Shown: positions 1 to 12,915 of the stretch, piece by piece | Numbering within the stretch: position 1 is the first letter of the stretch | Layout: each line of letters begins with the position of its first letter | Notes under the pieces: model-generated | What the model was told of the DNA's origin: nothing | The model's database searches: none | What the model saw: only the letters and a program-made list of their open reading frames with translations | NCBI GenBank assembly: GCA_032191485.1 | Contig: JAVDOI010000019.1 | Location: 2,136,612 to 2,200,611 of the forward strand | DNA length: 64,000 bases | DNA from: Leptoclinus maculatus | Taxonomy: Eukaryota; Chordata; Actinopteri; Perciformes; Stichaeidae | Reading direction: 5' to 3' | Translations under genes and position numbers: made by a program

Positions 1-723
1 TTAAGTGTATACATGCAAGCAATCAACAATAGCAATTATTACTCATCAAATGCATCAGACCTACTTTATACACAAATCACTGAACATCACGCTATATGTG
101 ACTTTATGCAGATGATATATTATTGTATGTATCAAATGCTGATATCTCAGTTCCCATTACACTCACTTTAATTGAGTATGTTGGTACCCTGTCATGATAT
201 AAAATTAATACTAGCCTTGAAATAAGCATGGAAGTGGAAGCCATTTGTTGTGGCCAAAAATATGAGCCATGGCAAAACAGAGCGATGTGGTTTTATCCAC
301 AAAATCCCCCAAACTGAATTCCTCTATAAAAATAGATGAGCTGACTTGGCTGTTTACTTGAATGTACAAAGTACTAAACTGGCAGCAAAAACAAAATGAT
401 CATCATTTTTTTTATTTTGGGCTGTTTTTGCAAATATTGTTGCTATTATCCTTTATTTCATAACCACGTTTTTCTGCTCCTTAGATTGAATCGTCGATTA
501 GTCAACTATTCGGGTTAACCCCCTACACATCAGTGAGTGTACATCTGTTCTTATTGACCAGGTGGCTTTTTATGATCAATGCTTAATGAAATAATCACAT
601 GTTATAGTCATAGTATTTATCAATGTCTGACACAAAGGTAATTAAGCAAATTATAATTGAAGAATTTTTACCAATAACCATAACTTGTGTGTGTGTGTGT
701 GTGTGTGTGTTGTGAGTTTTTAC
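1..723. other. intron 23 (part)
   Basis: AT-rich intronic DNA following the donor of exon 23. I looked for the last two anoctamin exons (FKDYREPPW and the TM10 exon) and found neither, so they should lie left of the window. The only clear element is a (GT)n run at 685-710, about 12 bases past the donor. Confidence 0.7.
685..710. repeat. (GT)n microsatellite next to exon 23 donor
   Basis: About 13 GT units. On the transcribed strand this is a (CA)n tract starting about 12 bases after the exon 23 donor. CA repeats there can bind hnRNP L in other genes; whether they do so here is inference. Confidence 0.9.
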
Positions 724-902
724 CGGCAGACGGTGATGGCCCCTTGCTCTAAGTTCTGCGGTGTCGTGCCAGGTTTAAAATTGGACACGTTGAAGTAGGA
801 GAGCGTGTGGTCAATGAAGCCGTGCATGGTGCCGGTCTGACTGAACATGTACTGGTAGACCAGTCGAGGGATGAAGTCTGAAGTGAAGGAGATCACAAAG
901 GC
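724..902 (-). CDS. ano2: ano2-like exon 23 (TM9 and following extracellular loop), last exon in window
   Basis: 179 bp, residues 805-863 plus 2 nt. Acceptor CCCCGGAG, donor GTAAAA. AFVISFTSDFIPRLVYQYMF completes TM9. HTLSYFNVSNF holds two N-glycosylation sequons (NHT-type DHTL is lost, NVS is kept). The TGA/TAA seen on read-through is intronic. The donor phase fits the next family exon (FKDYREPPW), which is not found in 1-723. Confidence 0.96.
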
Positions 903-3900
903 CTCCGGGGAGAAACAGAGAGACAGAGTGAAACATTTTTCGGTCATGAAAATTCATCAAAGGGGGTCAGATTGTTCATTTTCAGAAGTTTAAAAGCACA
1001 GTTCTCCTAAACGACGTATTTTAGAGATGTATTAATTTAGTATTAAACAAAGTCTGTAGAAAGATACATGCACAAAAGGGGAATTCTGCTCCCAGGTTTC
1101 CACTGCCTTGAAGCTCCTGGGGCAGCTTAAGTGTTTGTATATGTGTCCAATGCCCCATGAGCTCTAGAGTAAATACAAACCTCTGCTGCTTGTTTTTCTT
1201 AATCCTACACAAATCTCTTTCGTATTAAAAGTAAACGGGATAGGATTTGGTTCGCCGGCCAAGGACAAATCCCAAACAGAACTTCCCTGACTCTACAACA
1301 CACCTTGACCTCCACGGATCAGCACCTTAAGGTGCTTCAGACGGGACTCTGGGACCTCACAAGGTCATGATGGATTACATCTCAGAGCAAACCTGGAGGT
1401 CACATCTCTATTTAATAATAACCACTATCATTTTCAGCGATGGGTAATTTAAAGTATGAGAACGAGGGAGTGTTTTTTTATTTCTATATATATATAATTA
1501 GTGAACTGTTTCTCTCAATAAAACATTATTATTAAAAAAAAATTCTGAATCTGCTCTTTGATTTACAGAATATGATTTTAAAGAGGAATCATTTCCAGAA
1601 TAATGAAATAATCAGTTTAAGGCTATAATATGTGTTAATGATAAAAATCATTACTTAACTATAAAAAAATATTATTTAACTTACAATAAAGCTTTTTGGT
1701 CCAAAAGGATGTGAAATCTCAGTCTTAAGGAAAAAAAACAACTTTGAAATTGTCTTGGGGAAGAACTCCCAAACCCAATATCCCCTAATATCTTTTATTC
1801 CCTGTAGAAATGAACGATGTAATAGTGATTTACAGATACCAGCCAACAAGAGAATAAGGGGAGTACTGGCACTTATTCTTCTCCACTTCAAGCACTGAAG
1901 TAGAATCTTTTACGAGGCTAATCGCACCCACTTTGAGCTACTGCTACAAACGCTTAACATTTCATGTCATATTACGACAATCCATATTCTTTTTAGTGCT
2001 GTTCATCAGTCTAGATCGTTGTTGTGTGGGTAGAGATGTCTGCTTTCTCTGCAATTATTACTATTTTCATGCATTTCTTCAGCCTCCATCGCTAATTCAA
2101 CAAGCAGCTTGATGCAGGGACATGGCGTTAATACTTACATTTATAATGACTGAGAACTTTCCCATTCCACTCAGTATGTTGTACCATATACCTATAAAAA
2201 GAAGAGCAAGAGAGAGAGAGAGAGAAAATGGTTCAAGCGATAAAGGGGAGGAGAAGGGAAAAGATCTGAATTAAGTATTAATTGTAAATGTGTTGTGACA
2301 GCTAACGAATTCAAATCAATTTGGTTGTAAAGGTCTCAGAACTCTACACAGAGCATGCTACTCTATGTTAGTATCTACAAAACCATATCAAATCTGATGT
2401 TTGATCTTTAAGTTTATAACCCTGGTTGTACGGGAGAATGGGAGGTAGTTCTGCTCTGTGTGGTAGTCTCTTCCTTTTGTCTACGTGCGTCACACCAGCT
2501 TACCGATGTCCTTAGCACGTATGGCGACCGGCCTGCGTAGCTCCGTCACAAACTTCTTGGCGTCCAGTCGGATCTCGATGACGTTGTTGAGCAGAGCGAA
2601 GAGCGGAGCGAGTGGGAACGAAGCCACGAACAGAGAGACGAATCCAAACTGGATGACTGGAGAGAAGAGAGAGGCAAACATCAAACGCGTTACAATCACT
2701 GCTTACATCCTGCAGAGATGATGGCTGAATACTTAGCTACTTCATCAAATGGATGATGGAAGTAGCTAATTAGTGAGCCATCTCGCTTCTTTCTCATCTC
2801 TGTTGAGAGTTGCACATGCACATCGAGCAGGCGCGAGACATTTGTCATTATTTGACGCTGGAAGATCTGTCACATTACATAATCAAAGGCAGGCCAGTGG
2901 CATTTATTCTCTGCAATGTATTTGTTCATGTTTTACAAAGGGTTTAGCCTGAGCCAGGCCGTACAACAATGAGAGCTATCCTATCACGTACAGGGTTAGT
3001 AGTTTACAGCTGTTAAAAATATGCAAAAATATAGATATTTTGTTTTTCAGGTCAGTACTCGGTACCGGCAGATTAACAATTTCAAGATCAAGGCTTTTCA
3101 ATACAAATGCTGTTTGAATGATTTGTTTGCAGCGTTCCATTTGGGTCTTTTCATACAGACAACATGGAAAATTTGATGTATTTTATAGATATATTCAGCA
3201 ATAATTACGTACAGTTTATTTTCAGGCCTTTTGAACATTTTGAAATGCACTGAAGCCACCACCAAGCTGTGGCTTCGTAGCCTATTTGCACCACTTACGT
3301 TGCTGTAGTTCTGAACAGAATACTGTTTTAGTAAGCTATATTCTATATACACAGTACTGTACGGTGTTAAAGTGTATTTGAATTATCCAGTCATTTGAAA
3401 AGCGTTTGAAGCAGTCTATCAAATTCAGTACGTAGGAAGCTGTCTGCATTATTACTTTATATCCATATAGTAAAATATACAATAAGGTGGTAATTTGCAT
3501 GAGAAATAGAGGAAATGTGTTATAATAATCATCCACGTATAGTACTTCATTTGATCCAAACAAAGGATTACTATAGTACACTGAACGAGTAATGGCATCT
3601 TTAAAAAAAAACACAGGTACGAACAATTCTGCGGTTTGAGAGCACGTCGTGAATCTGCCGCAGACTTGTTGTTTCTTATCATCATTATGCTGATGACATT
3701 CAAATGTACGTTGACCATGAGTGTGGCCGCGCAGCCTCCAGCTGGAGTCCTCACCAGACACTAGCAGAGCTCACCTGCCTCACTTTACGGAAAATCCCAC
3801 CGCTAGAACTTACGTAAGTCGCTCTATAACAGACGTAAAGATAACCAAAGTTACACTTTTCTACCCGCAGGGCAGTTTAAACAAAGACTTTCTTCAAGTT

Positions 3901-6255
3901 GCTGACTGCAGTTTGATGGGGAAAATATATCAGATGCTTTTAGAGGTTGAAGTTTACGTGATAGCATCACGGGTGTCTACTACTTGTGTCTACTTCTGTC
4001 CCTGCTGCAAACGTTACAAAGCGCTTCCCCTATTTCCCTGGTTGCCTCGCAGCGGAGTTCGCAATCAGAGGATTATCACTTCATTCTTTGTCCAGCTTCA
4101 TCTCAAAGCACATCCCTGTTGGGATATTCTCAGCCTCAACACAGAACTGAAAAGTATCTTAGAGCCACCTCAGACGTTCACCTTGAGGTAACTCCAGTGG
4201 TGTCCCCACCAGATGTTTCGGTCCTCCACTGCAGGTGGTTGATGTCTATATTTGCTGTCACAGTTATCTCATGTCTAGTTGTCTGGCTGTTATGGTTGAA
4301 AGCTGAGTTACTGAGGCGCGAGAGAATTATATAATAATGACTGAATTATGCAATATGCTCCATGTTTACAAAATGGCAGACGTCATGTGATGCAAGATCC
4401 TTCACAATCCCCGTCCTGTGTTTCTCTTGAAACACATCTTTGTGTGGTGAAGCTGGCATTAAAAAAAAAGAACCACAGCCATTTCTGCTGGCATGAGAGA
4501 CGGCCCACATGTGAGAAAAGGAATCCACGACACACACAAAAAAGAAAATAACACACACATTTTAAACCGCCGTCGGAGTGACGTGTTGGTGAATAGCCAT
4601 TTGTCTGGCCGGGAGTCACGCTGTCTGTCCGGACTCGCTCTGTGCTTCAGAGGATGCCTTTTAAGGTTAAACACTCCGCTGCACCAGTCAATCAAGCAGT
4701 GTGTGGAACTGTTTGTGTGTGTGTGTGTGTGTGTTATGTAAGTCAGTCTGATTAGATAACCCAGACACACAACATCCGTGACTGATAATTAAAACGACAG
4801 TTGACAGGAATTTATTGGACAGCACATCACACACACACACAGGGCCCCCGACCGCAACCATTTAGTCACATTTTGCAAATATTTTGTTGGAGACAGTGCG
4901 ACAGTTCTTCGTTTTTTTTAATCATCATTGTAAATGATGTGAAACACCAGGAGAGAGAGAGAGAGAGAGAGTCATTCACATCAACAGCAGAGGGCGGGGT
5001 TCGCGGTGCACGCTTAAAAAGTAACATTCATCAACGTGTGCAGATTGATTTTGCGAGTGTGACTCGTGGGTTTGGATGGTTGCAATTGTGCAGTGCTGTC
5101 TGGACAGCGCGGACTGGAGAGACAGAGAGACAGATGCCTGGTGTCATTACACACTTATTTTCACAGTCTTATTAACACACTCATTTCACGACAGATATCT
5201 TTTTATTCCTCGTGGGGGAAACAGCTTTGACTCCTGCAGCCCCAGTACGCAGCAGAGGAGAGACAGACAGCAGTAATGACTGTATTCATGAAGCACCTTT
5301 CAAAACCAAAGTTACAAAGTGCTTTACAATAAAAAAAAAACAATTAAAGTTACTTCACAGTTAATCAGTGAAGAAAAAGATCAAAGTGAGCCTTAAGAAG
5401 AGTTTGCCTGAATTTAAACCAGACATCACTTCATCATCGTACCTTTAAAGGAGACGCTCATGAGACCTGCACGGTTGGATAGTTGCTGTTTATGTTTCAA
5501 AAGCTTTTGACCTTTTGATTTTTTTCCTCGCTAAGTTGGCTAATACAGTTAAGATGGGAAAGATGTGTCTGAATGCGTTGCATGTCGAATAGGTGGGGCG
5601 CCTACTTTTTGCTGAATTGTTCAGTCAGGAGTGTGGAGCACTGCCACCGCCCACTTAAGACAGTAGTCTAGTTTAAGACTAGTCCAGGCTTGCCACTCCA
5701 GCTTCCTTTCGGCTCTGGGGAGGTCAGAGATCAGCTGCATTAATAAGGCTGCAACTCCTGCAGTATAATCCAACTCTGATTCATCCAGATACTCACTACT
5801 TCCCAAACACATGATGCATCTTCACTAAACCCGTACTATGTAAAACACAAGTAGTGTTTTAAATAGTACGGTTAGAGGCATTCGAGAACTCAAGGTGACA
5901 CGTCACTACCTCATTGATTTAAAGATATAACCTCCTTCACATTAATCGCTGCTATGAACTTTTCAATAAATGCTCGAAACCACCGTCGCCTGCTCCGTAA
6001 GAATGCGGAGAGGGGAAACATGAGAAAGACGGAGCGGTGGAACCTTAGCAGTGTGGGAACGGGGATTTCCAGCGAGCCGGAGACTGGCGGCCTCACCTCG
6101 GGACGCCGCGCCGAGACAAAGAGCGGCGAGGAAGAAAATACGACAGCGGAGCGGGTACGAGCGCTAGAGGGCAAGCTTAGAATAACCCTTCGCTATCTGT
6201 CTGAGCCGAGGTTGACGGGTTCGAGGCCGGGCCCGGGCGCACACAAAGAAGGACG

Positions 6256-6308
<53 letters not shown>

Positions 6309-9127
6309 TAACACACACACACAAATAACCCAGAGCTACCCATTCATACATCTCACAGCTATGTGTGAGTGTGTGTTTGCATGTAGAGCTCAGACATTTC
6401 TTACATTCCTGGCTTTGCCCTGCAGCGACATCAGCGCCATCTTCTCTCTAGTTTCCCCCTCATTCGACCGTCCTCCCTCTGTCCTCATTAGCATGTCATG
6501 GCACAGCTTCTAGACGCTGTTAAAACTCTGGTTTGCTTAACTTAACGTCTTGATTCCACTAAAATCTACAGATGGTGTGAGCAGTTGTAGTTTTTGTATC
6601 TGACCAAAGGGTCCAATCCTCCCCACTGGATGAAGAGTCATTCATCTCCTACTTTTAATAGGAGATGAATGAGATATTGTAAAAACATCTTGTCAATAAT
6701 ATCTTACGTAGTCATATCTTGTGCATATTCATTTTATGTTCTCTGTAATATTGGGAATTTTTTATATTATATAGGTGGAGGCTTCAAATAAGCCCAGTTG
6801 GCTTCTACGACGTTCACACTACGAGCGACCAAATCTACTGAAACGTGGCCTAGCTACGTCGTCAGCTACGTCGTCAGCTACGTCGTCAGCTACGTCGTCA
6901 GCTACGTCGTCAGCTACGTCGTCAGCTACGTCGTCAGCGCGTTGCTCGAGCACTCGTTGACGTGTTATGTCATTAAATATCACTGACAACTGGCCACCGG
7001 GATTTTTTTCCTGAGCTGGAGAGGAAGAGGGTGAAAGACAAAGATATGACTGGTTGCCGCTTCGCCGCGTCATGGGAGCCTTCCCCTTTAAGGCGGGCGG
7101 GCGGCCTTCTGGGTAACGCGCGTGTGCAGGCTGGTCTCAGCAAAAGCTACAGAAAAGAATGAGCCGCAATTTGTCCCACAAAATGATTTAGTATGCTATC
7201 CAAGAATTTATGAATGAGGACGTATGCAGCTTGAACCCATTCAGCGCCACTCTCAGACTCGTCATTATTGGAGAAATTTGCAAGAACTTGCGAGAAACAA
7301 AATGACATAATCATAAATAAATGTATTGCCTGTTTGTAGTCGAAGCCAAAGCTTTACTTGCTATTTAAAATCTCCCTGAAATCTCCCAGCCGGTTTTACT
7401 AGTTGACAATCCTTCACAAACAGGTGCTGCTGATCACTAAAGTCAAGCTTGTTGCTGCATGTTTGCTGAACACTTTGGCGCTGACTTCCTCGTGTCCTCT
7501 GTCCTCCAGTGACCTGGAAATTGTTCTCCCGCCGTCATCGTGGCAGATCTTCCAGTCCAGTTAAACGCACCTCGAAGGAGACGAGGAGCAAGGAGAGAAG
7601 GAGGCTCTGGAGGAGCTGAGAGAGAGGAAACGGTGGTGCATCCTTTGCCAATGTCTTTTAGGCACCCGCGACATAAAAGAGGCGCGACACAGAGCTGGAA
7701 TGATATCTACAGATGTAACTGATCCTTTTGTATTTAGTTATTGAAGAGGATCAAACTTTCAGCCCTTCACTCATTCGGTGCTGCTCCAACCCCATTCCTT
7801 TATGACATTTCACCTCGATTTGACTTCTTTTCATTTATCGCTCATTTTTGCTTCTATTCTATGTGTACAGAATGTATACAGTGGAGCCTTGAAGTATGCT
7901 AATATTATTGCTTCTTTGAACTAAATGGAAGGAAATTCATGGGAAATATGGAATCTCCCAGACTGCAAGTGTTTAAGTCAGCAATGTTCTGCTCATTGTT
8001 ACTTCCTTTGAATGTGAGTTCAACACTAGAAGGCTATTTTCGCATTCACCTGCTGAACAGGGAAAGGTTTCTCTGTGTTTACACAAAATCTCAGATTAAA
8101 CGATTTTGTGACATCATAACTAGTTTGGGGGGCCAGCTCACGGGCTGCGATGTAATCCTATCTGGACTATCGCTACTGTGTGACAACATGATGGAAAAGG
8201 AGTCTCGCTCAAAGAGAAGACGCGTTGCTGAAGAAGAACACGGTGGAAACGCCGGCGTCGTGCAGAATACTGTTTGCCGATATTCAAACATTTCTCCTCG
8301 AGACTTTAAAGTAAAACCTATTTCTCTCTGGGTTCTATTGATAATTACAACCGGAGCCTGTCAGTGGCGGGGACGTTACCTTGATACTGTAGATGCAGCG
8401 GTCGGTAGCTCTCATGACCCTCGCTACGTTTTTGTTTGAACTTGTTTTCTCTTTGTGTTTATTACTGGAGCACGCACGGCATTAAGACAGAATACACTCA
8501 CTAACAGCAGAGGGTAAAGTGCGGCGGACCTTGAGAAGATCACTTTCCCAACTTTTCGGCCATATTATCTGCCCAGATAATTGTTTTGCTTTCTCCTGAG
8601 ACAAAAAAAAAAAAGGAATGCAAAACTTGTTTTGTTATGTCATGGTTGTCTTGTGTTGTAAATGGGCTACAACTGCATTTGGTTGTGCAACCCTGACAAT
8701 AAATCATACTTGAATCCTCAACTGAACTCCCAGCTCGCAGGCAGGTTCCAGCGTTGTCCCTCAACACAGGAGCGCTTTCACTCCTCATTACTCAGACACC
8801 ACAACACCAGAAAGGGCTCAGCTTCAAAAGTTACGCTTTGAAACAAATGTGACTCGATGATTTTAGGAAGAGTTGACATTTATTTTATGTCTTAAATATG
8901 TCTGGAGGGGATCTTTGATGTCTTTCTTTTTACTGCTGTCATCTGCAGTAATGTGACAGAACGTAGATAAACACGTGAGAAATATGCTGATAACAATTAC
9001 CCAAATATATTATAAATGTCAACAGAATTAATGAATACATTTCGGTCTTTAATGTTGATCCCTTCAAATAAATATTCATTTGTCATGACTGCAGTTGGTC
9101 GTAATAGTACAAAAGGCCTGACTACAG

Positions 9128-9196
<69 letters not shown>

Positions 9197-10420
9197 TTCA
9201 GACAACCCAACTTTATCGCCTACATTTAGTAACTTCCCCCCCCAGGCAGTGAATCAGTCTTCTTTTACTAGGACATTAAACCCCTCCCCCCACACACACA
9301 CACCCCCCTTTAAACTATTAAACTATGAATGAACTTAAAGGGACAGTTTACCCCAAAATTGAGAGTACATATTTTTACTCTTAATCCACAGACTTTGTTG
9401 TGAGCAGTTTTCTATGATACATATATTAAATTGGAGAGAAGACATCTCTACGGACGATATCTCCAAAATTAGGCAACTCACACCTAAATGTATATATGTA
9501 TATATGTATATATATATATATATCTATATATAACACTACAGGTAAGAGGGCCGATGTCAATTTCTGATTTTGGGGTCAACTGGCGCTTTAATGAAGATGT
9601 TTTGCTGGCTAACTGTACAGAAACATTACCTGAAGGAAAATAGAATAATAAAGAATAATCTTATTCTTCATTAGCTGGCCGGGCCACTGTCAGACCCTCA
9701 GTTTTCAAAGGAGGGTCTGAATTCACCATGATTGCAACAATCTAACGCAACAAATGTGTGAAAACAGGTTGGACATTGAGTTACAACTTGTTAAATACAT
9801 AAATATGTAACGCGATCTCTGCACTGATTACATTACAGATCTTCAGAAGGCCACGCTGCAGCATTCTCTACTTACTCCTGTAGGCTCCCAAAGATGCCCG
9901 TCTAAAGAACATCAGACTAGCAGATTTGTTTTGTCAGTCCGTTCCGTTCTTTAACTCTCTCCATGTAGCCGGTGACAGGCCGGTATAAGCACGGTGTCAG
10001 TTGCTATCAAATTCAGACAACTGAGGAACAACAACGTCACCTTTCTATTTTTAACTAGAAAAATGCCTGAAGAAGCAAATAGAATTGTGGCATTCTAACC
10101 AAAGACGGGGGGGGGGGGGGGGCGTGGTGAAGGAAACTGAAAGCCATTCAAAATAGTGTGTCACTCAAACACGTCGATTTTAAATACACGGCTGAGACTG
10201 ATTATACATGACGGAGGAAAAACCTCCGGTGTCTCTGGTGTTTATGTGCTTTGCTTTGTGATGGACATGAGTGTGAATGAATCACTGTACATGCAGGGTG
10301 AGTGCACTAACAAGTCCCAAATGACGAAATACAATGTGAGTTGTGACGGACAAGAGTCCTCGTCAGGTTAACGTGCAACATTTCAACATCTGACAAATGC
10401 TGTCATGAGCGTGGTCTTGA

Positions 10421-10452
<32 letters not shown>

Positions 10453-11225
10453 CACAAATACATTCTACATTCATATGCTCCTCAGTCCAGGTGTTCATTT
10501 GTATCTGACGAGGTCCTCGCAGACACAGATTACATAACGCCTCTCAGGGATGTACAGCAGCACTCAATCATTTTAAACCTACGTTGGTGCCTGAATGGCT
10601 GCACTTTGTCTCTATAATTATGTATCTGTGTGTGTGTGTGTGTGTGCAGACTCACTCATCTCCATGTATTCAGGCGTGAGGCCTTCAAAGGGAGCCAGGG
10701 CGTAGTCCAGGTTCCACTGCTGTGGAGGCCTCTCCTCCTCCATCTCCTTCTCCGCCGGTCCTTTATCCTTCAACGCGCGCACCAGCTTCTTCAACTTCCT
10801 GTCAGGACGGAGGGGAGAACAAAATCAAACTTTCTCTTGCAAATACCATTAGGAGCAGTAAGAGGAAGCAGACAAACTTAATTTGTTCATAGATTATCGG
10901 TCTCATGCACTTCTGTCAGGATACAGTGAGAGAAACCTGGACGCCACCGGAGAAAAGCAGCCAGTAGGCTGGTGTTCGTGGGAGAGCACAGAGAGAGAGC
11001 CAGGTACAGTACAAAAAGCCTTCCATGTGTGTGCCTCGGTGGGAATAATTCCAACTCACAGTATGTGTGTGCATGTGAACCGGTGCATGTGCTGCTGTGT
11101 TTAATGGGCAACACATTACCGTGTGTGTAAGTGTTGTTGTGCATGCACGTGACTGTGTTTACTGCGCTAATAAAAACTCTAACAAGAGCAGATAAATGCC
11201 TGACTGCATTATTAATGTGGTCGTC

Positions 11226-11284
<59 letters not shown>

Positions 11285-12860
11285 GGCACATTCAGGGAGG
11301 CAGTGAAAATCTAAATGTTTACTGTCCTTTAAACACACAAACAGTCATGTAAAGTAGATGCAGACACTTTTGTATGAACTGCTCTGTTTTACTGCCAGGT
11401 CATGTGACCTGTGGAAAATTGCGAGGCCTCACTCAAAAAATGTAACAACAATTTCAATCAGCTAATGAGCCAGTTAATATAAAAAAAAGCATCAGGTTAT
11501 TTCATTCAACCTGCACAGCTTTTAGCCTTTCAGACAAGCCAAAGAACTCCATATTTTAAAAGGAGTTGGGGTTTTTAAAACGACACTTAAATATTGCACT
11601 TACATCCATCAGGTGGTCAGAAACATGACTCCACATGAATGATGTCTGCTTGATGTGTAAGCAGGCTGATATCCGAATTTGGACAGCATTTAGGGGCTGT
11701 GTTGTCGTGAATATGTAGGTATTTTTCTGCCCTCTAGTGGTCAAAATCACTTAATACAGCTTTAAATAATGAAAGCAAATAGGAAAATAGGAGTTTGGCT
11801 TTGATTCAGTACTTATTGAATTTAATGAAATACATTATGACAACCACCACAGTTGTCATAATGTATTTATGACAACATTATGTCATAAATACACTTAACC
11901 ACACTTAAGTACACTTAACCAAATTATGTATTTTTCTTCTCACTGTGCGTGATATACCAACGGTTTTCCAAGTCTGACACTGTTGGCAGCCCCCCCCCCC
12001 CATTTATGTACAGAAAACTATCACTGGATTACTTTGAAACTGAGGAAAACCGAAAAACGAGATGACCCTAACCCAACTTCGGGAGTTTTCAGAAGCGTCT
12101 TTTTAAATAAAAAGTGTATCAGGCAGCATCTTTGCCTCAAACCGTCTCTCCACCCCTGCAACACACAATGCACCCAAACTGTGCCCCAATTCGGGAGCTG
12201 CACAATTTGAAGTCCACATTTCAAACCTCAACATGTCACAGTACGTTAACGGGCAAAAAGTACGCCCTTGTTAAATAATTCAACACGCCATGGCCGCTGT
12301 GGGCCAGTCGCTTGTATTGGTCTCATGGGTGGGAGCTCAGAATGAGGCTGCTGTGGAGTCTCAATAGGCCTGAATCCTCTCAGGGAGGATGTGGTGGTGA
12401 CCTCAGACTTCCATCTTTAGACGGGAGCTTTTAGGGTCGGGTACAATGGTTTGAACCTCTGATGCACTCACTGAAGTCTGCGTTTTTTTTTTACTGGTGG
12501 GCTCCAAGGTGCGAAGGCTTTTAAGTGGATGAATGTAAAACAGATGAGTCGATGGTATGTAGACGGTATGCACCGCGGCTCGCTGATCCCTCGGGACGTC
12601 CTGGAGAAAAGCAGCCGTGTTTGATGAGGCTCACCGGACGGGACGGGAGGTCAAGGTGCGTTCACGGCAACCGTTAACGGTGCGGCCCTGAGGCCAAAAA
12701 AGGCACCTCTGTTGTGTGACAGTTGCTATAAACAGAGCTGACCTCTGACCCCTTTTGGGATTCGCATGTAAGAGCTGAAGATGAAGAACCACGTGCATCG
12801 TGGACATGGGAGGAATTTTATTAGAACAAGAGGGGAATCCTAAAAGTGCTTGGGAGCGAG

Positions 12861-12915
<55 letters not shown>

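Larger units (their letters stand above)
2657..10655. other. intron 20 (8 kb)
   Basis: Long intron with no exon-like block in phase. It contains an RT remnant (3677-3721), several (CA/GT)n and (GA)n tracts, CpG-rich stretches near 5950-6250 and 6780-7130, two short foldbacks (5831-5871, 6638-6672), a 12-bp minisatellite (6852-6938), an AT repeat (9491-9533) and a G16 run (10107-10122). Confidence 0.65.

Noticed and set aside
1..723. Search for the last two anoctamin exons
   Set aside because: No FKDYREPPW-like or TM10-like block on the minus strand, so the gene is called incomplete at the window edge rather than truncated.
3336..4334. ORFs of 100-156 codons on both strands
   Set aside because: No domain. 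The only meaningful match is the short YADD reverse transcriptase remnant in a different frame.
5954..6328. 124-codon plus ORF in a CpG-rich stretch that could be a first exon
   Set aside because: Ends in poly-Thr-His from (CA)n, no donor or conserved motif found; CpG richness alone is not enough.
6775..7073. Repeat proteins on both strands across the 12-bp array
   Set aside because: Three frames are open over the same 84 bases purely because of the 12-bp unit; no conserved flanking domain or splice context.
7939..8439. 166-codon plus-strand ORF in intron 20
   Set aside because: No recognisable domain, no splice or repeat support, overlapping antisense ORF; probably chance or old mobile DNA.
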